Shown one piece after another: positions 8,922 to 17,305 of a stretch of DNA of 64,000 nucleotides. This stretch comes from Desulfotignum sp. (GTDB lineage: Bacteria > Desulfobacterota > Desulfobacteria > Desulfobacterales > Desulfobacteraceae). The stretch spans positions 1 through 64,000 of the forward strand of contig JAABSA010000020.1 in NCBI GenBank assembly GCA_011390635.1, given 5' to 3'. The position numbers and the translations under genes are program-made. How positions within the stretch are numbered: position 1 is the stretch's first letter; each line of letters starts with the position of its first letter. The notes beneath the pieces are model-generated. The model saw nothing but the letters and a program-made list of their open reading frames with translations, made no database searches and was not told the origin of the DNA.

Positions 8922-9089
8922 TCAATCCATGCCCATCCGGGCCTCAACCAAGGCGATTTCTTTTAAGAGGTCATCTTTTTCTTCAGGGGTTATGTCCGAT
9001 TTGGAAAGCCTTTCCTGCAGCGCCAGCAGAATCATCTCTTCTCTGTATTCCCTGCAGGTGTATGGGCTTGGTTTACGTTCGGTTTCCAT
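8922..9089 (-). CDS. Small conserved-looking cytoplasmic protein (55 aa), first gene of the cyanophycin operon
   Basis: A 55-codon frame from ATG 9089 to TGA 8922, ending 26 bp upstream of rocD on the same strand. The product is charged and predicted helical, with blocks [18 protein letters not shown] and [20 protein letters not shown]. It has no cysteine motif beyond one Cys, no signal peptide and no membrane segment. Codon use (acidic/lysine-rich, clean third positions) resembles real genes here, but the ribosome site is weak (GAGAGGG about 16 nt upstream). I do not recognise the family. Its place at the head of the operon suggests a leader or regulatory partner of the cyanophycin genes. 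Confidence 0.55.
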   Translation of the reverse strand: METERKPSPYTCREYREEMILLALQERLSKSDITPEEKDDLLKEIALVEARMGMD

Positions 9090-9330
9090 GGGCAGTTGTA
9101 GTTTTCCCTCTCTAAATGCGTATTTGTTCTTCCTATCATACCTTTTTGGAAAAAACCAGGCCGGATGCAGAAGACCTGCAGGCGGAGGAATTCTTTGTCA
9201 AACAGGTAAAAAATGGGTGTGCCGTTTCCTTGGATCCGCTTGACGCAGGAAGTGTAGCATGATAAGGATGCAATTACAAATGAAATTGAATCGTGAAACA
9301 CCCATTTCCAAAACCAGGAGATGCAATGCC

Positions 9331-10275
9331 ATGTTGGATGTCTCGAGAACCACTGATACCGTGCTGATGGTCCGGCCCTATGATTTCGGATTTAACGAGG
9401 AAACCGGACAAGACAATGAATTCCAGCATCATCCGGAAGCATCTGAAAGCGAGATCAACCGGAAAGCCAATGCCGAGTTTCAGGCCATGGTGGATACCCT
9501 CAGACAAGAAGGGGTCACCGTACTGATCCTTGAAAAACCGGCCAAAGACTATCCCCGGACCCCGGATGCCATTTTCCCCAACAACTGGTTTTCCACTGAA
9601 CACGACGGTACCCTGCTCACCTATCCCATGGCTGCGGTGAGCAGGCGCCATGAGCGGAGGCCCGAGGAGGTGGAAAAACTACTGGTGGCAAATGGCTACA
9701 AAATCCGGAATGTCATTCACGTGGGGGCCCTGGACGAGCGCAGACGGTTTCTGGAAGGCACCGGGAGCATGGTAATCGATCACCGGGCCGAGGTGGTGTA
9801 TGCGGCACGATCCCACCGCTGCCACGAAGACCAGTTCGATAATTTCATCCGGCTTCGGTTCTATAAGGAAGGAATTTTGTTTGATACCCTAAGTTCCAGG
9901 GGAAGGCCCATTTACCATACCAACGTGATCATGAGCATCGGGGACCGGTTTGCCGTGATATGCCTGGACTGCATTCCGGACCCGGCCCAGCGGGAACGGG
10001 TCCGAACCTCCCTGGAACAATCGTTTGCGGTTATCGAAATATCCATGGACCAGATGGAGAACCATTTTTGCGGCAATATCCTCCAGGTCAACTCAGCCGG
10101 GGGACGTCCCCTGATCGTCATGTCCCGGCGTGCCCAACAAGGATTTGAGCCATCCCAGATGGAGCGACTGGCGCGTTATGGCAAGATCCTGGCCATGGAA
10201 CTGGACACCATTGAACAGGTGGGGGGCGGCAGTGCCCGTTGCATGATGGCCGAGATCTTTTCTGAAAAAAAATAA
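9331..10275 (+). CDS. ctlX: Citrulline/arginine-type hydrolase of the amidinotransferase fold (CtlX-like)
   Basis: A 314-residue guanidino/ureido-modifying enzyme of the pentein (arginine deiminase/DDAH) superfamily. The expected catalytic residues are visible: Cys304 in GGSARCMMAE near the C-terminus, His196 in IYHTNVIM, and Glu142 in FLEGTGSMV, plus an FPNNWFS substrate-loop motif at 82-88. The length and C-terminal Cys match the CtlX citrulline hydrolase/ArgZ catalytic-domain group more than classical ArcA. ATG 9331 with AGGAG at 9316-9320 is preferred to an earlier ATG at 9259. It diverges from the cyanophycin operon, so a role in taking arginine or citrulline to ornithine, which RocD would consume, is the economical reading. 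The exact substrate is inferred. Confidence 0.75.
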   Translation: MLDVSRTTDTVLMVRPYDFGFNEETGQDNEFQHHPEASESEINRKANAEFQAMVDTLRQEGVTVLILEKPAKDYPRTPDAIFPNNWFSTEHDGTLLTYPMAAVSRRHERRPEEVEKLLVANGYKIRNVIHVGALDERRRFLEGTGSMVIDHRAEVVYAARSHRCHEDQFDNFIRLRFYKEGILFDTLSSRGRPIYHTNVIMSIGDRFAVICLDCIPDPAQRERVRTSLEQSFAVIEISMDQMENHFCGNILQVNSAGGRPLIVMSRRAQQGFEPSQMERLARYGKILAMELDTIEQVGGGSARCMMAEIFSEKK

Positions 10276-10301
10276 CGTTTCCTATGAAAAACATCTGGTT
10301 T

Positions 10302-11585
10302 TCAGATTGTCCAGGTACGGGCAGCCAGTTCCACCGGATGCACCGCCCGGATACGGGAGCCTGACATCCCCAGATGTGAGCGGATCTGAAGCAGGCAGCC
10401 CGGGCACGGGGTGGTCACCAGATCGCAATGACTTTGTTGAACTGCCCGGGCTTTTTTGTGACCGAGGGTCCTGGAAAGGTCCGGGTTTTTCAGCGCACAG
10501 AGCCCGCCGCCCCCGCAGCATTCGTCAGCGCCGTCAAGCATTTGGACATCCAGACCGGGAAGACGTTTGAGAAAGGCTTCCACTCCGGTGCCGGCATGCA
10601 TGCCGCGGTTCAGGTGACAGGGCAGATGGATTGCGGCCCGCTGGTCTAATGGGGTGGGACCGGATATGAAATGATCCAGCTCCGCCAGGTATTCATTGAT
10701 ATCCTGGACCCTCCGGGAAAGCCTTTCCGCCAGGATGCCCAGGACCGGATCCCGGCGGAACCTGTCCGGATATTCGTTTTTCAATGTATTGCCGCAGGTG
10801 GCGCAGAGGGTGAGCACCGGTGCCTGCCCGTCCAGAGCCGCCAGATTCTTCCGGCAGCTTTTGTCCAGAAGACCGGCATGGCCGCTCAGGGACGCCGGTG
10901 CTCCACAGCAGGCCTGGGACCGGGGTATCCGGATTCTGATACCGTTTTCCCCCAGTACCCGGATTGCCGCAACCAAAGGACGGGTATCCAGAAATCCAAA
11001 AAAACAGCCAGTGAACAGGAGCACTTCCCCTTTGACGGAACGATGGGCAGGCGGGTCGATTACCTCTGGCCATTCATCTGCCCGGTGGCTGATAAAAAGG
11101 TCCGGAATGGACCGGCCTGCCAGGGCCTGTGGCAGAAAAAGGGGCAGATGCCTGATCACCGGTTCATTCCGGCTATCAGGGGGTGTTTCCGGTTTCAGCC
11201 GGACAAGGCTCAGTATGCGCATGGCCCGGGACAGAAAAGGCCGGTGTTCCAGTGCCAGCTTCAGGCCCATGGCCTCCAGTTTCATCCCAACATCCTTTGA
11301 ACCCGAGGTCATTCTTGCTTTTTCCGTCCGGATGGATCCTGCGGCATCCACCCCTTTGGGACACGCATCGGTACATCCCAGGCATTGAAGGCAGGAATGA
11401 ATGGCCGACTCATACCGTTGCCCCGGCTGGATCTCGTTTTGCACCACGGCCCGTATCAGGTCCAGCCGTCCTCTCGGGGACAGGGTTTCGATGCGCGCAT
11501 CCCGGTAGACCGGGCATACGGACAGACACCGGCCGCACCGTTCACACGCAGGTCCGGGATCGTGGCAGGCCTGGATCACATCCAT
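10302..11585 (-). CDS. glcF: GlcF-type iron-sulfur subunit of a 2-hydroxyacid dehydrogenase
   Basis: A 427-residue (Fe-S)-binding subunit that carries electrons from the GlcD flavoprotein. Two N-terminal 4Fe-4S motifs are visible, CERCGRCLSVCPVY (~19-32) and CLQCLGCTDACPKG (~66-79). Two CCG-type domains follow, with SQACCGAPASLSGH and GADECCGGGGLC, as in GlcF, LldE and HdrB-like proteins. ATG 11585 has TAGGAGAAAA just upstream and lies 7 bp after the glcD stop. The electron acceptor, probably a quinone or an electron-transfer chain component, is not encoded nearby. The N-terminal Cys-rich region argues for a GlcF rather than an HdrD label. Confidence 0.87.
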   Translation of the reverse strand: MDVIQACHDPGPACERCGRCLSVCPVYRDARIETLSPRGRLDLIRAVVQNEIQPGQRYESAIHSCLQCLGCTDACPKGVDAAGSIRTEKARMTSGSKDVGMKLEAMGLKLALEHRPFLSRAMRILSLVRLKPETPPDSRNEPVIRHLPLFLPQALAGRSIPDLFISHRADEWPEVIDPPAHRSVKGEVLLFTGCFFGFLDTRPLVAAIRVLGENGIRIRIPRSQACCGAPASLSGHAGLLDKSCRKNLAALDGQAPVLTLCATCGNTLKNEYPDRFRRDPVLGILAERLSRRVQDINEYLAELDHFISGPTPLDQRAAIHLPCHLNRGMHAGTGVEAFLKRLPGLDVQMLDGADECCGGGGLCALKNPDLSRTLGHKKARAVQQSHCDLVTTPCPGCLLQIRSHLGMSGSRIRAVHPVELAARTWTI

Positions 11586-11592
11586 TTTTCTC

Positions 11593-12957
11593 CTACCACC
11601 CGCATTTGCCGGGATTGAGTATGCCCGCAGGGTCCAGCAGCTGCTTCAGTTCCCTTCCCAGGGAGATCTCCACAGGGGAAAGCTCATCACCAAGATAACC
11701 CGATTTTTCAATGCCGATGCCGTGTTCTCCGGAAAGGGTTCCGCTGATGGAAAGAACAAATCGGCACATCTGTTTTTCCGCAGACAAAAAGGCCTGTTTC
11801 TGTATCGGGTCATCCGGATCATAGATGAACATGGGGTGGAGATTGCCGTCTCCGGCATGGGCGATGAGCACCATTTCCAGGCCGTGGTCCGATGCAATAT
11901 TCTGAAGGCCCCGGATGCCCCGGGCAATGCAGGATACCGGCACGGCAAAATCAAGGGTCTGCAGAAATCCGGCATTTCTGACCAGGGCTGCGGTTCCTCC
12001 TTTTCTGGCCTGCCACAGCTGTGCCCGGGCCTGATCGGTCCGGGCTGATTCAAGATGGATGGCACTGCTGCACGCGGATTCAAACCGTTTTTTTTGATCC
12101 GGCCAGCGCTCCGGGCCGTCGTCGAATTCCACCAGCAGTGCCGCTGCAGCATCACCGGGAAAAGTCAAACCGTAGACCCGGGACACCGCGGCCAGGAAAC
12201 GGTCGTCCATCAGTTCCATGGTGGATGGGGTCAGGCTGTTTTCAATAATGGCGGCAACCGCATCTGCAGCCGTTTCCATGGTGCTGAAATAGACCAGGCT
12301 GGTCCGGGGTGGGGCTGGGGCCGGGATCAGCCTGAGGCAGGCTTCGGTGATCACACCCAAAAGCCCTTCACTGCCGCAGATGGCCCGCTTGAAATCAAAT
12401 CCGGAAACCGATTTGATACAGGGACCGCCGGTTTTCAGTATCCGGCCGTCCGCCAGGACCATGGTCAGTCCCAGAATATAATCCGCTGTCACCCCGTATT
12501 TGACCCCGCTGGCACCGCCTGCGTTGGTGGCGATATTCCCGCCGATTGTACAGTAGTCGGCCGAGGTGGGATTGGGTGGATAGCACAGTCCCCGGGCAGC
12601 CACCCGGGCCTGAAGGTCGGCCGTGACTACACCGGGCTGGGTGCGCACCAGCCGGTCCGTGACCGATATCTCCAGAATTCGGCTCATCCGGGTCATGGCC
12701 ATGACCATGCCGCCTTTTACCGGAACAGGACCGCCGGTGAGGCTGGTGCCCGCCCCCCTGGGGGTGACGGGAATCCGGTACTGGCAGGCCAGGGCCAGAA
12801 TTTTTGATACCTCCCGGGTATCTTCCGGCAGGACCACCAGATCCGGCAGGCCCCGGGCAAACATGTCATAGGAATAGGCCATCCGGTCTTCAGGGGCGGT
12901 CAGACACCGCTCCTTTCCCAGAATCGCTTCAAGATCGGCCATGAGGGCAGGAGTCAT
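11593..12957 (-). CDS. glcD: GlcD-type FAD-linked 2-hydroxyacid dehydrogenase
   Basis: A 454-residue FAD_binding_4/FAD-oxidase_C protein of the glycolate/D-lactate dehydrogenase family. FAD-contact motifs are seen in order: VTPRGAGTSLTGGP (~69-82), NIATNAGGASGVKYG (~143-157) and GSEGLLGVITE (~192-202); near the C-terminus are AHAGDGNLHP and SGEHGIGIEK. Two starts are possible; ATG 12957 has GGAG 9 nt upstream and begins one base after the aminotransferase TAG, so I prefer it to ATG 12972. The substrate could be glycolate, D-lactate or another 2-hydroxyacid; the linked TRAP transporter fits such an acid. Confidence 0.88.
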   Translation of the reverse strand: MTPALMADLEAILGKERCLTAPEDRMAYSYDMFARGLPDLVVLPEDTREVSKILALACQYRIPVTPRGAGTSLTGGPVPVKGGMVMAMTRMSRILEISVTDRLVRTQPGVVTADLQARVAARGLCYPPNPTSADYCTIGGNIATNAGGASGVKYGVTADYILGLTMVLADGRILKTGGPCIKSVSGFDFKRAICGSEGLLGVITEACLRLIPAPAPPRTSLVYFSTMETAADAVAAIIENSLTPSTMELMDDRFLAAVSRVYGLTFPGDAAAALLVEFDDGPERWPDQKKRFESACSSAIHLESARTDQARAQLWQARKGGTAALVRNAGFLQTLDFAVPVSCIARGIRGLQNIASDHGLEMVLIAHAGDGNLHPMFIYDPDDPIQKQAFLSAEKQMCRFVLSISGTLSGEHGIGIEKSGYLGDELSPVEISLGRELKQLLDPAGILNPGKCGW

Positions 12958-12958
12958 T

Positions 12959-14128
12959 CTATTTTTCTCCATGGTGTATCAGGTATCGCTGGAGCCTGTC
13001 CATGGCCTGATGCAGCCGTTCACGGGGAAGGGTGCAGGCAATGCGGATACATCCTTCGCAACAGCTGCCAAAGGCATACCCCGGCACCACCACCACCTGT
13101 TCGCTGTTAAGAAGGCCGATGGCAAATTCTCTGGAATCCGGGTGAATGCGATGTATGTCGGCAAAGACATAAAAGCTGCCACTGGGCCGGACCAGGCTGA
13201 TCCCCGGCATGGCTGCCAGGCGGTCGCAGACCAGGTTGATCCGCTGCTCAAAGGTGGCGGTCATCTGTTCGATAATCCGGCTGTCCAGATCCAGAGCCGC
13301 AATGGCCGCCCGCTGCCCCACACTGGAGGCACAGGCCGTGGAATAATTGACCACCTTGAGCATCTGGCTGATGAGGGCCTCGGGCCCGTAACAGAACCCG
13401 ACGCGCCAGCCGGTCATGGCATAGGTTTTGGAAAATGACTTGACAACCAGGGTCTGTCGGTCCATGCCCGGCCGGGTATAAATGGATTCCGGTGGTTCGG
13501 TAAAGGCGATCCGGTCGTAGACTTCATCGGATATTACCACCAGGTTGTGCCGGCGGGCGATATCCGCAATCTTATCCAGCAGATCTCCTGGCAAAATCGA
13601 ACCGGTAGGGTTGTTGGGGGAGTTGAGTAAAAGTATCCGGGTCCGGGGGGTGACGGCGGCTTCTATGACGTCGGGATCCGGGAGAAACCCCTGATCGAAA
13701 CGGGTTTCAACAGGGACGGCATGGCCCCGGGCAAAGGCGATATGGGCCAGATAATCCGGAAAATGGGGTTCCATCAACAATACCTCCTCCCCGGGTTCCA
13801 GCAGGGTTCTGAAGGCTGCGGTAAGGGCCCCCATGGCACCATGGGTAATGAGTATCATGGGCGGGGTCACGGAAAGACTGGTTTTGCTGCTCAAAATATC
13901 CGCCAGTTTTCTCACCAGTTCAGGGTCGCCCTGGGACGGGGTGTAATGGGTGCAGCCGTTTTGTGCATCATCAAACGCCCTGGCTGTGATTTGAGGCGGT
14001 GTGGGAAAATCCGGTTCACCAATGCCCAGATTGATCACATCGGGCATGCCCTGTGCCAGCTGTCCCATTTCCCGAATCACCGAATATCTAAGATCCTGGA
14101 CGGTTTTTGACAGCCGAATTGCGTTCAT
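12959..14128 (-). CDS. Class I/II pyridoxal-phosphate aminotransferase
   Basis: A 389-residue fold-type I aminotransferase of the aspartate aminotransferase superfamily. It shows NLGIGEPDFPTP (~33-44), the NSPNNPTGS substrate/PLP loop (~169-177), SDEVYDR (~199-205), and the Schiff-base lysine in KSFSKTYAMTGWRVGF (~229-244). ATG 14128 follows AAGGAAAT. It is followed by glcD and glcF and preceded by the TRAP genes, so it probably transaminates the 2-oxoacid made by GlcDF (for example glyoxylate to glycine or pyruvate to alanine), or generates the acid from an amino acid. The specificity cannot be read from the sequence. Confidence 0.88.
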   Translation of the reverse strand: MNAIRLSKTVQDLRYSVIREMGQLAQGMPDVINLGIGEPDFPTPPQITARAFDDAQNGCTHYTPSQGDPELVRKLADILSSKTSLSVTPPMILITHGAMGALTAAFRTLLEPGEEVLLMEPHFPDYLAHIAFARGHAVPVETRFDQGFLPDPDVIEAAVTPRTRILLLNSPNNPTGSILPGDLLDKIADIARRHNLVVISDEVYDRIAFTEPPESIYTRPGMDRQTLVVKSFSKTYAMTGWRVGFCYGPEALISQMLKVVNYSTACASSVGQRAAIAALDLDSRIIEQMTATFEQRINLVCDRLAAMPGISLVRPSGSFYVFADIHRIHPDSREFAIGLLNSEQVVVVPGYAFGSCCEGCIRIACTLPRERLHQAMDRLQRYLIHHGEK

Positions 14129-14200
14129 TTTATTTCCTTAAAAAAAGACCTGTATGGTCATCTATTCATTCTTGAGTTGTTGTGCCCGGTTGCGCCACCG

Positions 14201-15481
14201 CTATAGGTAGCCCAGAAGTCCGGGAATCCAGAGTATGACAGAGGGGATGTAGGTCACCAGGATGAGGACGGCCATCTCCAGAATGAGAAAAGGCAACACC
14301 GACCGGATGATCCGGCTCAGACTGATCCCGGTCACCCCGCAGACCACAAAGAGACAGACCCCCAGCGGCGGGGTCAGCAATCCCACAGCGATGTTCAGCA
14401 CCATGACCAGCCCGAAATGGAGCGGATCGATACCCAAAGCAGTGGTCACACTCAGCAGGGTGGGGGCCAGGATGATGATGGCGGCACCGCCCTCCAGAAA
14501 CATGCCGATGAAAAGCAAAAAAATATTGATGATCATCAAAATGACATACGGGTTATCGGTCAATGCGGTCATGGCCCCTGCAATCCGGGTGGGTATCTGC
14601 TCGGATGTCAGAATCCAGGCAAAGATATTGGCCATCCCGATGATCAGCAGCAGGACCGCCGTGGTGGTGCCGCTTTCCACAAAAATCTGGACCAGGTCTC
14701 TGAACGACAGCTCTTTGTATATGAACCGGCCCAGGAGAAAGGCATAAAACACTGCGACGGCAGCTGATTCCGTGGGGGTGAAAATACCGCCCAGAATGCC
14801 TCCCAGAATGATGATCGGTGCCAGCAGGGCGGGGACGGCTGATATGAACTCTGTAAAAATGATCCCCGGGCTCAGGGGAAAGGATTCCCTGGGAAATCCA
14901 TACCGGATTGCCATGAAAAAACTCAATCCCATCATGGAAAGACCCAGTATCAGCCCCGGAATAATGCCGGCAGCAAACAGGCCGCCAATGGAAAGGCCGG
15001 TAGTTACCCCCATCAGAACCATGAGGATGGATGGCGGGATAATCGGTCCCATGGTGGCTGAAGCTGCAGTAACAGCGGCGGAAAATCCGGCCGGAAACCC
15101 TTTCCGGGTCATACCCGGCACCATTATGGTGCCCATGGCGGCGGCATCAGCCACGGCAGAGCCTGAAATTCCCCCAAAGAACATGGAGGCCAGGATATTG
15201 GTATGGGCAAGTCCGCCGGGAACCCGCCCCACCAGTACATTCGCAAAATCAATGAGGCGCCGGGTGGTCCCGCCCCGGTTCATCAACTCCCCGGCCAGCA
15301 CAAAAAAGGGAACCGCCATCAATGGAAACGAATCAATTCCGGTGAACATGCGCTGGGCAATGAGCAGCAGCGGCACATCGCCGACGATGAGTGCGGCCAG
15401 GGAGGTGATGCCCAGGCTAAAAGCCACGGGAAATCCCAGAATCATGGTTCCCAAAAATACCAATGTCAGGGTCAGAATCAC
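14201..15481 (-). CDS. dctM: TRAP transporter large permease
   Basis: A 426-residue DctM-type membrane subunit of a sodium-driven tripartite ATP-independent importer. About a dozen hydrophobic helices are visible, and the typical LAGELMNRGGTTRRLIDFA and GGISGSAVADAAAMGTIMVP motifs are near residues 62-80 and 93-112. Translation appears to begin at GTG 15481 with AGGAGA 9 nt upstream; no good ATG is near. It follows dctQ by 12 bp in the order dctP-dctQ-dctM. The substrate is probably the 2-hydroxy or 2-oxo acid processed by the downstream aminotransferase and GlcDF. Confidence 0.93.
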   Translation of the reverse strand: MILTLTLVFLGTMILGFPVAFSLGITSLAALIVGDVPLLLIAQRMFTGIDSFPLMAVPFFVLAGELMNRGGTTRRLIDFANVLVGRVPGGLAHTNILASMFFGGISGSAVADAAAMGTIMVPGMTRKGFPAGFSAAVTAASATMGPIIPPSILMVLMGVTTGLSIGGLFAAGIIPGLILGLSMMGLSFFMAIRYGFPRESFPLSPGIIFTEFISAVPALLAPIIILGGILGGIFTPTESAAVAVFYAFLLGRFIYKELSFRDLVQIFVESGTTTAVLLLIIGMANIFAWILTSEQIPTRIAGAMTALTDNPYVILMIINIFLLFIGMFLEGGAAIIILAPTLLSVTTALGIDPLHFGLVMVLNIAVGLLTPPLGVCLFVVCGVTGISLSRIIRSVLPFLILEMAVLILVTYIPSVILWIPGLLGYL

Positions 15482-15493
15482 CGCGGCTTTCTC

Positions 15494-16030
15494 CTAATCC
15501 CGGCTGCAGCCGGCAGCAAGGTTTTCTGATTTGTCAAAGATTGTTGCCGGTGAAACAAACCGGTTCAACAGACCATCCAGAATGACCAGAATCATCATGG
15601 CGCTGCCGGCCGGAATCGCGGAAAACGGAATCAGCATGGAAATTTCCATAGCCGGCGAGGCCTGGTCTGCGTTGAAACCGGCAAACCGGATCCCCTGCCA
15701 GCAAAGAACTGACAAAAAAATGGCCATGCCGGTCTGGACCAGAACATGGACTGCTGATTCCAGTCCAGGCGGCAGTTTTTCAACCAGAAAGGTGACCCCG
15801 ATGTGACGTTGTTTTTCCAAAGCGATCACACTGCCCAGCATCCCCATCCAGATCATCAGATAGCGGGCGCACTCTTCGCTCCAGGGAAACGGCACATATA
15901 TCACAAACCGGAAAAACACCTGGAACAGGATCAGCACCGTCATGGAAAGGCCGAGAATCAAAAGCATCCATCGGCAAAACCGGATTTGAAGACTGACCAG
16001 CCGGTTGATGATAAATGAGAAAGTATTCAT
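15494..16030 (-). CDS. dctQ: TRAP transporter small permease
   Basis: A 178-residue DctQ subunit with four predicted membrane helices (roughly 20-40, 50-70, 90-110 and 130-150). The family motif ECARYLMIWMGMLGS lies near residues 53-67 and the HIGV segment follows. ATG 16030, five bases after GAAGG, is preferred to the TTG codon immediately upstream. It lies between dctP (stop at 16040) and dctM. It joins the large permease and binding protein in a three-part importer. Confidence 0.9.
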   Translation of the reverse strand: MNTFSFIINRLVSLQIRFCRWMLLILGLSMTVLILFQVFFRFVIYVPFPWSEECARYLMIWMGMLGSVIALEKQRHIGVTFLVEKLPPGLESAVHVLVQTGMAIFLSVLCWQGIRFAGFNADQASPAMEISMLIPFSAIPAGSAMMILVILDGLLNRFVSPATIFDKSENLAAGCSRD

Positions 16031-16039
16031 CAAAACCTT

Positions 16040-17125
16040 CTATGGGAGTTCCTTGAGCATGTCATTGGCTGCCTGAATGGTATCGGCAATGATCTGATCT
16101 GCCCGGTCCCCGATTTTTTTCTCAGCTGCGGCAGCATCTGCCAGGGCTTCTTCCACCCAGTCTTTTCCAATTTTTTCAGTGATGAAATCCAGGGCAGCCG
16201 GTTGGGCCAACGATCTGAACTGACCCAGCTCTTCGGCATTCGGTTTGTGGATTTCCATGCCTTTGGCTCTCAGGGCTTCAACGCCCTTTATGTTGGCTTC
16301 CTGGCTGAATCCGTTGTGGTTGGCAGCCAATACTTTGGCGGCCTCAGCCACCACCGTCTGCTGGTCCGGGGTCAGCTTTTTGGTAAAGAACTGATCATTG
16401 ATAAAAATGAACAGAGGATTGTACAGGTGGCCGTCCAGAATCATGTATTTCTGCACTTCATAGAATTTCATGTCATGGATCAGTACAACGGGGCATTCCA
16501 TCCCGTCCACCACATTCTGCTGCAGGGCCATGTACAGTTCTCCGAAAGGCAGGGGAGTCGGATCGGCGCCCAGGGCCTTTACCAAAGACATATGCGCCGG
16601 ATTCTGCATGGTGCGCACCTTAAGACCTGCCATGTCAGCCGGTTCTTTCACCAAACGGATGTTGTTGGTGAAATGGCGGTATCCGTTTTCCGTGGTGCCC
16701 AGAATACGGACCCCGGTTTTTTCCAGAAAGGCCTGGCTGAACCGGGATGCGGTTTCCCCTTCAAAAAATTCCCAGGCAGCCGGAGCGCTGGAAAACAGAA
16801 ACGGAATATCATAGAGCATGACGGCATTCAAAAATCCGGGCACCGGACCGGAAGTAAGGGTTCCCATTTGAATGGTTCCCATGCGGATACCTTCCAGTGC
16901 TTCTCTTTCGTCGCCCAGTTTCCGGGCGTGAAACACCTGAACATCCACCGCGCCATCCGTGCCTTTTTCAACCTGGTGTTCAAAAATTTTCAAGGCTTTG
17001 ACCGTCCGGTTGTCCGGATTTTCCGGACCGGCATTGGCCACTTTTATAACGATTTTGGCACCTGCCGGGGAAGACAGCATCACCAGAAAAACAACGGCCA
17101 TACAGAAAAGAACTAATTTTTTCAT
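16040..17125 (-). CDS. dctP: TRAP transporter solute-binding protein
   Basis: A 361-residue periplasmic DctP-family receptor. It has an N-terminal signal peptide (MKK, hydrophobic core to ~20, cleavage after ..SSPAGA). The family signature GTTENGYRHFTNN (~144-156) and the substrate-anion arginine region LKVRTMQNPAH (~168-178) are visible, with GMECPVV near 209-215. ATG 17125 follows AAAGGAG. First structural gene after the GntR regulator; its leader carries a sigma-70-like promoter and paired direct repeats. A carboxylate ligand is expected for this family. Confidence 0.93.
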   Translation of the reverse strand: MKKLVLFCMAVVFLVMLSSPAGAKIVIKVANAGPENPDNRTVKALKIFEHQVEKGTDGAVDVQVFHARKLGDEREALEGIRMGTIQMGTLTSGPVPGFLNAVMLYDIPFLFSSAPAAWEFFEGETASRFSQAFLEKTGVRILGTTENGYRHFTNNIRLVKEPADMAGLKVRTMQNPAHMSLVKALGADPTPLPFGELYMALQQNVVDGMECPVVLIHDMKFYEVQKYMILDGHLYNPLFIFINDQFFTKKLTPDQQTVVAEAAKVLAANHNGFSQEANIKGVEALRAKGMEIHKPNAEELGQFRSLAQPAALDFITEKIGKDWVEEALADAAAAEKKIGDRADQIIADTIQAANDMLKELP

Positions 17126-17185
17126 GGGAATACAACTCCTTTCATTCTTTTTGGATAAACAGAGAAATCATCCGGTAAAAAAATA

Positions 17186-17207
17186 CAATTACAAATGCAA
17201 TTACAAA
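17186..17207. promoter_or_regulatory. Paired 10-bp direct repeats in the dctP leader (candidate GntR operator)
   Basis: CAATTACAAA occurs at 17186-17195 and again at 17198-17207, a 12-bp period, just downstream of the predicted -10. Position and repetition suit a repressor site that blocks early transcription; the adjacent GntR protein is the obvious candidate ligand. Confidence 0.35.
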
Positions 17208-17208
17208 A

Positions 17209-17237
17209 TCGATATCAAAAATATTACAGTGTGTCAA
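17209..17237 (-). promoter_or_regulatory. Putative promoter of the TRAP/2-hydroxyacid operon
   Basis: Minus-strand TTGACA (17232-17237), 17-bp spacer, TATCGA (17209-17214). It lies between gntR and dctP and about 85 bp upstream of the dctP start. The -35 is perfect; the -10 is weak, as expected for a regulated promoter. Confidence 0.35.
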
Positions 17238-17305
17238 GATGTTCATCCGCTTATTTTGAATCTTTGTCTAGGCCTAAAACGGTCGGATTCGCGCTGGAGT
17301 CAGCA

